DNA of 27,385 bases from JAUWOY01 sp034431315. GTDB lineage: Bacteria > Chloroflexota > Anaerolineae > VGOG01. The first letter of the stretch is position 1. The number at the start of each line of letters is the position of its first letter. Location: positions 1 through 27,385 of the forward strand of contig DAOUDK010000120.1 of assembly GCA_034431315.1 (NCBI GenBank), written 5' to 3'. Positions 14,059-21,058 of the stretch are shown in pieces. The notes under the pieces are model-generated. The model was not told where the DNA came from. It saw only the letters and a list, made by a program, of their open reading frames with translations, and ran no database searches. Both the position numbers and the translations under genes were made by a program.

Positions 14059-15264
14059 ATGAGGATCGGTAGCCACGAATTGAAGCTCGAGAAGAGGTTG
14101 ACGTTAACCGGCTGGAAGGCAGCGATCATCTCGGTCCTGGCGATCATCTTCGCCCTCGTGCTCTTCAGCATCATCTTCGTCCTGGCCGAGATCAACCCGC
14201 TGCTCGCTTATCGAGAGATTTTTTCCTATGCTTTCGCCAACCCTTATGGCCTGCCGCTGACGATCAACAGGTTCATCTTTTTATTGTTGTGTACGTCCGC
14301 ATTCATCATCCCTTTTAGAGCTGGGCTTTGGAACATCGGGATGCCGGGGCAACTGTACGCCGGGGCGTTGGGCGCCTTCGCAGTCCTATTTGCCTTTGGC
14401 GGAAAGGCACTTCCTCCCCCGGATCTTTCCCCTGCAATTCTCATCCCATTGATGTTGATCGCAGCAGCCTTGGGCGGTGCAGGGCTGGGAGCGATTGCCG
14501 GGTTTCTGAAGGGGAAGTTCAACACCAACGAGATCGTGGTGACCATGATAATAAACTTTATAGCTTTCTGGCTGGTTGCACACATGATCAAAGAGGGGGG
14601 TCCCTTCATGAATCCCGGCGGGAGAGGTGAGAGCTTTGAGCTACCCCCCTCGGTTCACGCGCCTCTGATCATGGGCGTCCCCTTCACCATCTTCCTCGCT
14701 CTTGGGGTAGCCGGCTTGCTGTTTTTCGTATTCGCCAAAACCAGAATCGGATATCAAATCAAGGCCCACGGTCATAACCCAGTTGCGGCCAGATATGCTG
14801 GGATCAGCCCATTCAGGATATCGCTGTTGGTTTTTGTCATCGGAGGCGCCGTGGCTGGTTTGGCTGGGTATCACTATTTCGCTGCGGTTCCCGGCGTCTA
14901 CAAAATTGCGAGGACCTATGGATACTTCGGCGATCTGGCTTTCTATGGGATCATATGTGGACTGATTTCCCTCGGAAACCCTTTAGCGGCGATTCCGGTA
15001 GCACTGCTCTTCGGAGGATTGTCCATAGGTGGCAGATTCGTCCAGGGAAAACTCCATATAGGCTTCGGCGTGGATTATGCCCTGCTCGGAGTTTTAATGA
15101 TTACCCTCGTCGCTTTTCAATTCTTTTACCGTTACAAAATCACCTGGGCAAAAACAGGGGAGAGGAACAAGTCAACACACGATGGGCGAAGGTCTCCGAC
15201 CGAGCCCCTCGCCTCGGTCAGAGACCTTCGGCGATCAAGAGAGAAGAAAGGGAGGAGAGGCTAG
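14059..15264 (+). CDS. nucleoside ABC transporter permease 1 (YufP/NupP-like)
   Basis: 401 residues with about eight to ten membrane segments and the BPD_transp_2 pattern: N-terminal cytoplasmic stretch, FRAGLWNIGMPGQLYAGALGA (about 86-106), a cytoplasmic loop GFLKGKFNTNEIVVTMIINFIA, and the EAA-like ARYAGISPFRISLLVFVIGG (about 246-265). It forms half of the membrane channel. The usual family end is reached near residue 370. The last ~30 residues (from about THDGRRSPTEP on) are basic, low-complexity and encoded by a palindromic repeat at 15187-15230, so the tail is probably an insertion by-product. The next permease starts directly after its stop, indicating one transcript. Confidence 0.92.
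   Translation: MRIGSHELKLEKRLTLTGWKAAIISVLAIIFALVLFSIIFVLAEINPLLAYREIFSYAFANPYGLPLTINRFIFLLLCTSAFIIPFRAGLWNIGMPGQLYAGALGAFAVLFAFGGKALPPPDLSPAILIPLMLIAAALGGAGLGAIAGFLKGKFNTNEIVVTMIINFIAFWLVAHMIKEGGPFMNPGGRGESFELPPSVHAPLIMGVPFTIFLALGVAGLLFFVFAKTRIGYQIKAHGHNPVAARYAGISPFRISLLVFVIGGAVAGLAGYHYFAAVPGVYKIARTYGYFGDLAFYGIICGLISLGNPLAAIPVALLFGGLSIGGRFVQGKLHIGFGVDYALLGVLMITLVAFQFFYRYKITWAKTGERNKSTHDGRRSPTEPLASVRDLRRSREKKGRRG
15187..15230. repeat. palindromic repeat within the 3' end of the permease gene
   Basis: CGAAGGTCTCCGACCGAG (15187-15204) and CTCGGTCAGAGACCTTCG (15213-15230) are inverses in 17 of 18 positions with an 8-base loop. It is translated as part of the permease C-terminal tail and would form a strong hairpin just before the second permease start. 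Confidence 0.88.
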
Positions 15265-16140
15265 ATGTGGGAGTTTATCGCTAGAAGTCTAGAAGCCTCA
15301 ATGATTTTCACCTTTGCCGCTCTCGGCGAACTCATTGACCAGCGCTCAGGAGTTCTGAACGTTGGGATCGAGGGCGTGATGCTTTTCGGCGCCACCTTGG
15401 GTTTCATAGCCGCCCAATCCACCGAGAGCTACTTGCTCGGCTTCTTGGTGGGGATTGCCATCGGAGGCCTGCTCGGCTTTCTCCACGGATTCTTTTCCGT
15501 AACGCTGGGGGGCGACCAAGTTGTGGTCGGGATGGGCATATGGATCCTCGGCTTCGGCCTCACCACCTACATAGGCAACCCATACACAGGGCCTCTGGGG
15601 ATGGAGAGGATACCCACTATCCTGGGGCTTTCCCCATTCTTTTATATCGGGATCGCGCTGGTAGTCGTTTCCTGGTTCGTGCTCTCCAGGACGAGCCTGG
15701 GGCTGAGGATAAGATCGGTGGGGGAGAATCCATCAGTCGCGGAAGTTTCAGGCATAGACGTCACCAAAACTCGCTATCTCTGTGCAACAGTCGGTGGGAT
15801 GCTCATGGGGCTTTCGGGTGCGATTTACTCTCTGTTTTACAACCCGGTCTGGAACTACAACTTCCTCATGGGGTGGGGTTTCATCGCTCTGGCCCTCGTC
15901 TTTTTCTCCATGTGGAATCCTTTGATCCTGCTCGGTGGCTCCTTACTTTTTGGAACCCTGTGGCAACTCTCGCTCAACCCACAACTGGTACTCCCCGGCC
16001 TTTTGTCCAGGTACATCTGGAGGACGGTTCCCTTTGTCATAACCATAGGGGTTTTGCTGATCATCTCCACGAAGTGGTTTAGGAACAGGTGGGGGGCAGC
16101 AAAACCTGAAGCGCTTGGGCAGCCCTACGCAAAAGAGTGA
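15265..16140 (+). CDS. nucleoside ABC transporter permease 2 (YufQ/NupQ-like)
   Basis: 291 residues, about eight to nine membrane segments, with the second-subunit signatures of this transporter family: SMIFTFAALGELIDQRSGVLNVGIEG split near 12-37, GGDQVVVGMGIWILGFGLT, and VGENPSVAEVSGIDVTKTRYL (about 152-172, the cytoplasmic EAA-type loop). It pairs with permease 1. ATG 15265 immediately follows the upstream stop and has GGGAGGAGAGG at 15251-15261. It is the last gene of the transporter operon, followed after 20 bases by an intrinsic terminator. Confidence 0.92.
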   Translation: MWEFIARSLEASMIFTFAALGELIDQRSGVLNVGIEGVMLFGATLGFIAAQSTESYLLGFLVGIAIGGLLGFLHGFFSVTLGGDQVVVGMGIWILGFGLTTYIGNPYTGPLGMERIPTILGLSPFFYIGIALVVVSWFVLSRTSLGLRIRSVGENPSVAEVSGIDVTKTRYLCATVGGMLMGLSGAIYSLFYNPVWNYNFLMGWGFIALALVFFSMWNPLILLGGSLLFGTLWQLSLNPQLVLPGLLSRYIWRTVPFVITIGVLLIISTKWFRNRWGAAKPEALGQPYAKE

Positions 16141-16159
16141 AGGGTGAGCGATAACGAAA

Positions 16160-16194
16160 AGGGGCGGTCGCACAGGCCGCCCCTACCATTTTTT
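16160..16194 (+). terminator. intrinsic terminator of the BMP transporter operon
   Basis: Stem AGGGGCGGTC / GGCCGCCCCT (16160-16169 with 16175-16184, one G-U pair, 5-base loop) is followed four bases later by six Ts (16189-16194). It sits 20 bases after the stop of the last permease. Confidence 0.85.
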
Positions 16195-16244
16195 GGTAAA
16201 GAGTAACAAGTCAGCGAAGAATTGAGATGGGTAGAGGAGTGAAA

Positions 16245-16949
16245 GTGGAAAAGAAGACGGTTGTACTTCTGCATGGCTTTGTCTCTTCGGGACAATCCAC
16301 CAAGGCCCGATACTTCAGAGAGAAGCTCAAAGCGTTTCCCCAGGTGAAATTCCACGCTATTGACTTCAATCCGACCCCCACGGATTTTGAATACGTGACC
16401 ACCACCGGCCGGATCAACCGCCTGCGGCAGTACACACTTGATCATCATCTGGGAAACATCAGCATCATTGGCAGTTCGTATGGCGGATTGATCGCCCTAC
16501 ATTATGCGCACCGATTCGGTGGGGTCGAGAAAATGCTTCTCCTGGCCCCCGGCTTGACCTGGCTGTCATGGGGGCTTTCGGAGAAGGAACTTGAACAATG
16601 GGAAGAGGCTGGCGCTGCGCCGTTTCTCCACAGGGCATTTGGGAAAGAGGTTCCCATCAGGTATTACGTCCAGGTAGATGGGCTTCGCTATCTTGAGCCC
16701 ATCCCGCCTGCAAGCCCTACGATCATCATTCATGGCCACAATGACAAAACCGTACCGATAGAACCCGCCCGAGCGTATGCGGCTGATTTCCCCGATAGCG
16801 TTCGCCTGATTGAGGTGAATGCAAATCACGATCTCAATGGCCATCTGGAGCTCATTTGGGAGCACGTGCAGTCTTTCCTTTTAGACACCAAAGGAGGTGG
16901 TAAATTATGTACATGCCAAGTCCTGGACTCACTGAGTTCGACTATGTAA
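16245..16949 (+). CDS. alpha/beta-fold hydrolase (YqiA-like small esterase)
   Basis: About 234 residues. The N-terminal strand and oxyanion region TVVLLHGFVSS, the nucleophile elbow GSSYGG (about residue 83), the acid loop HGHNDKTVP (about 161-169) and the terminal His in NANHDLNGH complete a Ser-Asp-His triad. The size suits the YqiA/UPF0227-like esterases; the substrate is unknown. I prefer the GTG at 16245 because GGAG at 16236-16239 is five bases upstream; the ATG at 16227 adds six residues but has only a weak site. The last 43 bases overlap the following gene, and the C-terminal residues after about LLDTKGGG are read through that gene's ribosome binding site, suggesting loss of an earlier stop. 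Confidence 0.82.
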   Translation: MEKKTVVLLHGFVSSGQSTKARYFREKLKAFPQVKFHAIDFNPTPTDFEYVTTTGRINRLRQYTLDHHLGNISIIGSSYGGLIALHYAHRFGGVEKMLLLAPGLTWLSWGLSEKELEQWEEAGAAPFLHRAFGKEVPIRYYVQVDGLRYLEPIPPASPTIIIHGHNDKTVPIEPARAYAADFPDSVRLIEVNANHDLNGHLELIWEHVQSFLLDTKGGGKLCTCQVLDSLSSTM

Positions 16950-17794
16950 AGCCTGCCTCGTTGGCCGAAGCCAGCCACATCCTGGTTGAGCACGGCGGCG
17001 AGGCGCGTCCCTTCATGGGCGGCACCGACCTCTTCGTGCGCATGCGCGATGGATTCGTCCGCCCCCAGATCATGGTGGACGTCAAGCATCTGCCCGGTAT
17101 GCGGGACATTTCGTACGACGAACAGACTGGGCTGACGGTCGGCGCGGCGGCCACGATGAACCAGATCGCCCGCCACCCGGACGTGCAGACCCACTACCCG
17201 CTGCTGGCGGAGGCGGCCAACTCCGTGGCCTCGTACCAGTTGCGCAACCGCGCCACCCTGGGCGGCAACTTGTGCAACGGCTCCCCCGCCGCCGACACCG
17301 CTCCGGCGGTGTTGCTGCTGGAGGGGCGCATCGTCCTCTACGGGCCAAATGGGGAGCGGGAGGTGCCAGCCGACGAGTTCTTCCTTGGTCCCGGCGCGAC
17401 GGCGATGCAAACGGGCGAGTTAATGACGGCTGTTCGTTTCCCAATCCCACCAACTGGCAGCGCGGGGAGATACCTCAAGCTGGGCCGCAACAAGGCCGGC
17501 GACCTGGCCATCGCAGGGGTGGCGGTGTTCGGCTTTCCCGACGGAACGACCTCCGGCTACCGCTTCCGCATCGGCCTGGCGTCAGTCGCGCCGGTGCCGC
17601 TGCGGGCGCTGGAGGCGGAGGAGGTGCTGGCAGCCAACCCGCCAGGAGAAGAAACCTTCGCCCTGGCCGCCGAGAAGGCCATGTCAGCCGCGAGCCCCAT
17701 TGACGACGTGCGCGCCAGTGCCGCCTACCGCAAGGCGATGGTGCGTGCGCTCACTCTGCGGGGGCTGCGGGATGTGTGGGAAGCGTTGCGGTAG
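16907..17794 (+). CDS. molybdenum hydroxylase FAD-binding (medium) subunit
   Basis: 295 residues, the normal size for CoxM/XdhB-type subunits. FAD contacts are recognisable in PFMGGTDLFVRMR (about 35-47) and in NRATLGGNLCNGSPAADTAP (about 112-131), followed by the CO_deh_flav_C-like domain with LKLGRNKAGDLAIAGVAV. It passes electrons from the iron-sulfur subunit to the final acceptor. It starts with AAAGGAGGTGG just upstream and overlaps the hydrolase gene by 43 bases. Together with the next two genes it forms a complete xanthine-dehydrogenase-type enzyme in the order FAD - FeS - molybdenum. Confidence 0.92.
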   Translation: MYMPSPGLTEFDYVKPASLAEASHILVEHGGEARPFMGGTDLFVRMRDGFVRPQIMVDVKHLPGMRDISYDEQTGLTVGAAATMNQIARHPDVQTHYPLLAEAANSVASYQLRNRATLGGNLCNGSPAADTAPAVLLLEGRIVLYGPNGEREVPADEFFLGPGATAMQTGELMTAVRFPIPPTGSAGRYLKLGRNKAGDLAIAGVAVFGFPDGTTSGYRFRIGLASVAPVPLRALEAEEVLAANPPGEETFALAAEKAMSAASPIDDVRASAAYRKAMVRALTLRGLRDVWEALR

Positions 17795-17799
17795 ATGGC

Positions 17800-17878
17800 G
17801 GTTCCAAGTTTCAAGGTTTCAGGTTTTGGGTTCGACTGTTGGAGGGGAAACCTGAAACGTGAAACCTGGAACCCGAAA
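17800..17878. repeat. imperfect inverted repeat between the FAD and FeS subunit genes
   Basis: GGTTCCAAGTTTCAAGG and GTTTCAGGTTT on the left are mirrored by GAAACCTGAAACGTGAAAC and CCTGGAACC on the right. The element is built from GAAAC(C/G)T-like units, similar to the 20838 repeat, and fills most of the 106-base gap inside the hydroxylase operon. Confidence 0.75.
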
Positions 17879-17900
17879 CATGTGAATAAGGAGAGTCAAA

Positions 17901-18458
17901 ATGGGAGTACATTCAATTACTATGACAGTGAACGGTGGTCGAGAGCGTCTAGACGTGCCCTCGAACATGACGCTGCTGCAACTGCTGCGGGAGCAGTTGG
18001 CGTTCACTGGCACCAAGAACGGCTGCTCTGCGGGGGAGTGCGGAGCCTGCACCATCTTGATGAACGGCGAGCCGGTCAACTCCTGCATGGTGCTGGCGGT
18101 GGAGTCCGATGGAGCCGAGATCGTCACCGTCGAGGGGCTGGCAGACGACGGCCAGTTGACACCCCTGCAGGAAGCCTTTATGGAGCATAACGCCGTTCAG
18201 TGCGGCTTCTGCACGCCAGGGGTGTTGATCTCCGCTCATGCCCTGTTGAAGCGGAATCCGCACCCGACCGAAGAGGAGATAAAGTCGGCGATGGTCGGGA
18301 ACCTATGCCGCTGCACGGGCTACCTGCGCATCATCAAGGCTGTCCAGACGGCCTCCAAGAGAGTTGCACAGCAGGCCGGGCTCCCACGCCCGGCTTCCGG
18401 CGGCGTGGGAGCCGCCTCTGCTGGAGACGCCATATCCCAGAACAAAGGAGGCGCATAA
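17901..18458 (+). CDS. molybdenum hydroxylase [2Fe-2S] (small) subunit
   Basis: 185 residues. The N-terminal ferredoxin-like cluster is bound by C42, C47, C50 and C62 (C-x4-C-x2-C-x11-C), and the C-terminal cluster by C101, C104, C136 and C138 (CGFC...CRC), the standard CoxS/XdhC pattern. It links the molybdenum centre to the FAD subunit. AAGGAGAG precedes ATG 17901. The family usually ends near residue 155-160. The last ~28 residues (Gly/Ala/Pro-rich) are encoded by a palindromic repeat at 18369-18423 and are probably non-functional. Confidence 0.94.
   Translation: MGVHSITMTVNGGRERLDVPSNMTLLQLLREQLAFTGTKNGCSAGECGACTILMNGEPVNSCMVLAVESDGAEIVTVEGLADDGQLTPLQEAFMEHNAVQCGFCTPGVLISAHALLKRNPHPTEEEIKSAMVGNLCRCTGYLRIIKAVQTASKRVAQQAGLPRPASGGVGAASAGDAISQNKGGA
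18369..18423. repeat. palindromic repeat within the 3' end of the FeS subunit gene
   Basis: The left arm CAGCAG-GCCGGGCTCCCACGCC and the right arm GGCGTGGGAGCCGCCTCTGCTG are inverses apart from a few central mismatches, with an ~11-base loop. It is translated as the C-terminal tail of the iron-sulfur subunit and lies 36 bases before the next start codon. Confidence 0.85.
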
Positions 18459-18459
18459 A

Positions 18460-20841
18460 ATGACCGTAAGCAAAGCGACGTTTACCTCTGATCCCGTTGG
18501 CAAGAGTGTCCCCCGCGTAGACATGTACGATAAGCTCACCGGGATTGCCCTCTTTGCCGACGACATACAATTCGGTCCCAACCTTTACTACGCCCGCCTG
18601 GCGAGGAGCCCCCACGCCCACGCCCTGATCAAGCGAATAGACGTGAGCAAGGCCCTGGAGGTGCCTGGCGTGAAGGCGGCAGTCACCGGCCAGGACGCTC
18701 CGGAGCTGGTCGGCATGTACCTGGTAGACCGCCCCGTCCTGGCTGGCGAGCGAGTGCGGTACTACGGGGAGCCGGTGGCCGGGGTGATCGCCACCAGCGA
18801 GGCGATCGCAGAAGAGGCGACTCGACTGGTCGAAGTGGAGTACGAGGAGTTGCCGGCCGTCTTTGGCCCGATGGAGTCCATCCAGCCGGACGCCCCCCTG
18901 CTCCACCCCGACCTGGGCGAGTACAAGGTGGCCAACTTTATCTTTCCCGAGCCGGGCACCAACATCTCGGAGCACTTTAAGCTGCGCAAGGGGGACGTCG
19001 AGTCCGCCTGGCCCAGGTGCGCCGCCATCGTGGATATGACCTTCGGTCTGCCCCAGATCCAGCACGTGCCGCTTGAGCCTCACATATCGGTGGCCCTCTG
19101 GGAGCCATCGGGGCAGGTCACGCTGTGGACCAGCACGCAGTCGCCCCACGCTCAGCGAGATCTGATCGCCCAAAGCATCAACATCCCGCACGGCAACCTG
19201 CGGGTGGTGTCTCCCTACGTCGGCGGCGGGTTCGGTGGCAAGGCGGGCGTAACGATGGAGGCGTGCGCGGTGGTGCTGGCACGGGCGGTCAAGGGGCATC
19301 CGGTCAAGCTACGCCTGACGCGCGAAGAGGAGTTCGTGGGCACGACGATGCGCCAAAGCCTGGTGGCGCACACCAAGATCGGCTGCGACGCCGAGGGCAA
19401 CCTGCTGGCGATGGAGACCCAGTACTACTTCGGCGGCGGCGCCTATACCGACTACGGCGTCAACATCGTCCGCGCCGCCGGCTACTCCTGCACCGGGCCT
19501 TACGCCATTCCGAACGTCAAGGGCGATTCCTACTGCGTCTACACCAACCTGCCCATCGGCGGGCCGATGCGCGGCTTCGGCATGCCTGAGATTCACTGGG
19601 GCATCGAGCAGATCATGGATCAGTTGGCCGAGAAGATCGGGATGGACCCCGCCGAATTCCGGCGTCGCAACTGTGTCAAGACGGGCGATACCATCCTGAC
19701 CGGAATGCAGATGCCCGCCATTGACCCGGTGGCCTGCATTAACAAGGTCACTGAGGCCATCAATTGGGGCAAAGAGGAAAAGCCATCCGCGCCGCACAAG
19801 AAGCGCGGCAAAGGGATCGCCATCATGTGGAAAGCCCCGGCCATGCCGCCCAACCCCGGCAGCTCGGCCGTGGTGCGCTTCAACGAGGATGCGACGGTCA
19901 ACGTCGCGATTGGGGCCCAGGAGTTGGGACAGGGCTCCTTCACCGTGGCTGCCCAGATGGCGGCCCAGGCCCTGGGCGTGCCCTACGAGTGGGTGCGCGT
20001 CTCGGCCCCGATAGACACCAAGTACAGTCCCTACGAGTGGCAGACGGTCGCCAGCCGCATCACCTGGTCTATGGGCAACGCGGTCAAAGCTGCTGCCGAG
20101 GACGCCAGGCGGCAGATCCTGGAGATCGTGGCCGACCACTGGGGCGAGGATCCGAACGACCTGGACATCAAGGACGGCAAGGTCATCTCGTACAGGTCCG
20201 AGGAGGAACAGCCGCTCCAGAACATGGTCGTCTACGGTTTGCCCAACGAGAACTTCGAGGGGTGGAAGGGTGGGCCTATCGTCGGGAGCGGCAAGTTTAT
20301 GCCTACTTATGTCACCAACCTGGATTTCGAGACCGGCCAGGGCCCCCGCGCGGTGGTGCACTACACCGTCGGCGCGCAGGCCGTAGACCTGGAGGTGGAT
20401 ACCGAGACCGGCCAGGTTGACTTCCTCAAGATCGCCAGCGCGTACGACGTGGGCAAGGCCATCAACCCCGACCTTGTCCTGGCGCAGATCGAGGGCGGTG
20501 CGGTGCACGGGATGAGTTCGGCTTTTGAGGCCCTCCGGTTCGACGAGAAGGGCCGGCCTCTCAACCGCAGCCTGGTGGACTATCGCATTGCGACCAGTGT
20601 GGACGTGCCGCAGGAGATTCACGGCGACATCGTCGAGACGCCGCTGGAGGATGGGCCGTGGGGCGCACGGGGCGTAGGAGAGCACGTCATGGTTCCGACC
20701 GCGCCGGCCATCGCCAACGCCATCAACGACGCCCTGGGCATCCGCTTCAACGACCTGCCGCTTTCGGCGGAGAAGATTTTCATGGCGCTCCTTCGACAGG
20801 CTCAGGATGCTATGGAGGAACAGAAGCAAAAGGAACCGTGA
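18460..20841 (+). CDS. molybdenum hydroxylase large (molybdopterin) subunit, xanthine-dehydrogenase family
   Basis: 793 residues from ATG 18460, which follows AAAGGAGGCG; an upstream in-frame ATG lies inside the FeS gene's repeat tail and is rejected. Order of features: N-terminal DKLTGIALFADDI domain, Moco-binding YVGGGFGGK, MRGFGMPE, QELGQGSFTVAAQ, and the catalytic glutamate in WGARGVGEH near the C-terminus. The CO-dehydrogenase active loop (A-Y-R-C-S-F-R) is absent; the equivalent reads GGPMRGFGMPE, so this is a purine or aldehyde/heterocycle hydroxylase rather than a form I CO dehydrogenase. Neighbouring nucleoside transport and an AllG-like gene favour a purine-type substrate, by inference. 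The last residues (LLRQAQDAMEEQKQKEP) are low-complexity. Confidence 0.93.
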   Translation: MTVSKATFTSDPVGKSVPRVDMYDKLTGIALFADDIQFGPNLYYARLARSPHAHALIKRIDVSKALEVPGVKAAVTGQDAPELVGMYLVDRPVLAGERVRYYGEPVAGVIATSEAIAEEATRLVEVEYEELPAVFGPMESIQPDAPLLHPDLGEYKVANFIFPEPGTNISEHFKLRKGDVESAWPRCAAIVDMTFGLPQIQHVPLEPHISVALWEPSGQVTLWTSTQSPHAQRDLIAQSINIPHGNLRVVSPYVGGGFGGKAGVTMEACAVVLARAVKGHPVKLRLTREEEFVGTTMRQSLVAHTKIGCDAEGNLLAMETQYYFGGGAYTDYGVNIVRAAGYSCTGPYAIPNVKGDSYCVYTNLPIGGPMRGFGMPEIHWGIEQIMDQLAEKIGMDPAEFRRRNCVKTGDTILTGMQMPAIDPVACINKVTEAINWGKEEKPSAPHKKRGKGIAIMWKAPAMPPNPGSSAVVRFNEDATVNVAIGAQELGQGSFTVAAQMAAQALGVPYEWVRVSAPIDTKYSPYEWQTVASRITWSMGNAVKAAAEDARRQILEIVADHWGEDPNDLDIKDGKVISYRSEEEQPLQNMVVYGLPNENFEGWKGGPIVGSGKFMPTYVTNLDFETGQGPRAVVHYTVGAQAVDLEVDTETGQVDFLKIASAYDVGKAINPDLVLAQIEGGAVHGMSSAFEALRFDEKGRPLNRSLVDYRIATSVDVPQEIHGDIVETPLEDGPWGARGVGEHVMVPTAPAIANAINDALGIRFNDLPLSAEKIFMALLRQAQDAMEEQKQKEP

Positions 20842-20866
20842 AACGTCAAACGTGAAACGTAAGACA
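20838..20866. repeat. short heptamer-like repeat (GAAACGT)
   Basis: GTGAAACGTCAAACGTGAAACGTAAG overlaps the stop codon of the large hydroxylase subunit: about three units of (T/C)GAAACG or CAAACGT. It is similar in unit content to the inverted repeat at 17800-17878. Confidence 0.7.
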
Positions 20867-20879
20867 CGGAACACGGGAC

Positions 20880-20945
20880 AAGCCCGCAGCCTCGCTTTTC
20901 CTGCCCCCGCCAGTGGGCAGAAGGCCTGAGGCTGCGGGCTTTGTT
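20880..20945 (+). terminator. intrinsic terminator after the molybdenum hydroxylase operon
   Basis: Perfect 14 bp stem AAGCCCGCAGCCTC (20880-20893) with GAGGCTGCGGGCTT (20928-20941), an inner CTGCCC/GGGCAG stem, then TTTGTT. Confidence 0.88.
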
Positions 20946-20948
20946 AGT

Positions 20949-20977
20949 TTGCGTAACTACCGCCATTGGGTTATAAT
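20949..20977 (+). promoter_or_regulatory. sigma-70-like promoter of the AAA ATPase gene cluster
   Basis: TTGCGT (20949-20954), 17 bp spacer, TATAAT (20972-20977). The AAA ATPase start codon is about 80 bases downstream with AAAGGAGGT in front. The same promoter with the same spacing occurs at 24347-24375. Confidence 0.75.
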
Positions 20978-21058
20978 AAGGGCAAGCCACTACTTGCGAC
21001 AGCACCGGTGGGAGAATGAGGTTATGCGCGTGTTGGGACTGGGTAAAGGAGGTGCGAT

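Larger units (their letters stand above)
20880..20977 (+). repeat. terminator-plus-promoter module, copy 1
   Basis: This module, repeated at 24295-24375, consists of a GC-rich hairpin with a short T-tract followed by TTTGCGTAA, 9-10 variable bases and TTGGGTTATAAT. The promoter part (GTTTGCGTAA...GGGTTATAAT(A/T)AGGG) is the most conserved. Both copies separate two transcription units pointing the same way. Confidence 0.85.

Noticed and set aside
18460..20841. Aerobic CO dehydrogenase large subunit (CoxL form I)
   Set aside because: The A-Y-R-C-S-F-R active loop is absent; the matching place reads GGPMRGFGMPE, as in xanthine/aldehyde-type enzymes.
19309..20874. Minus-strand open frame of about 521 codons opposite the molybdenum subunit
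   Set aside because: Same effect: low-information, Arg/His/Gly-rich translation, no ribosome binding site, and the plus strand has all the molybdopterin motifs.
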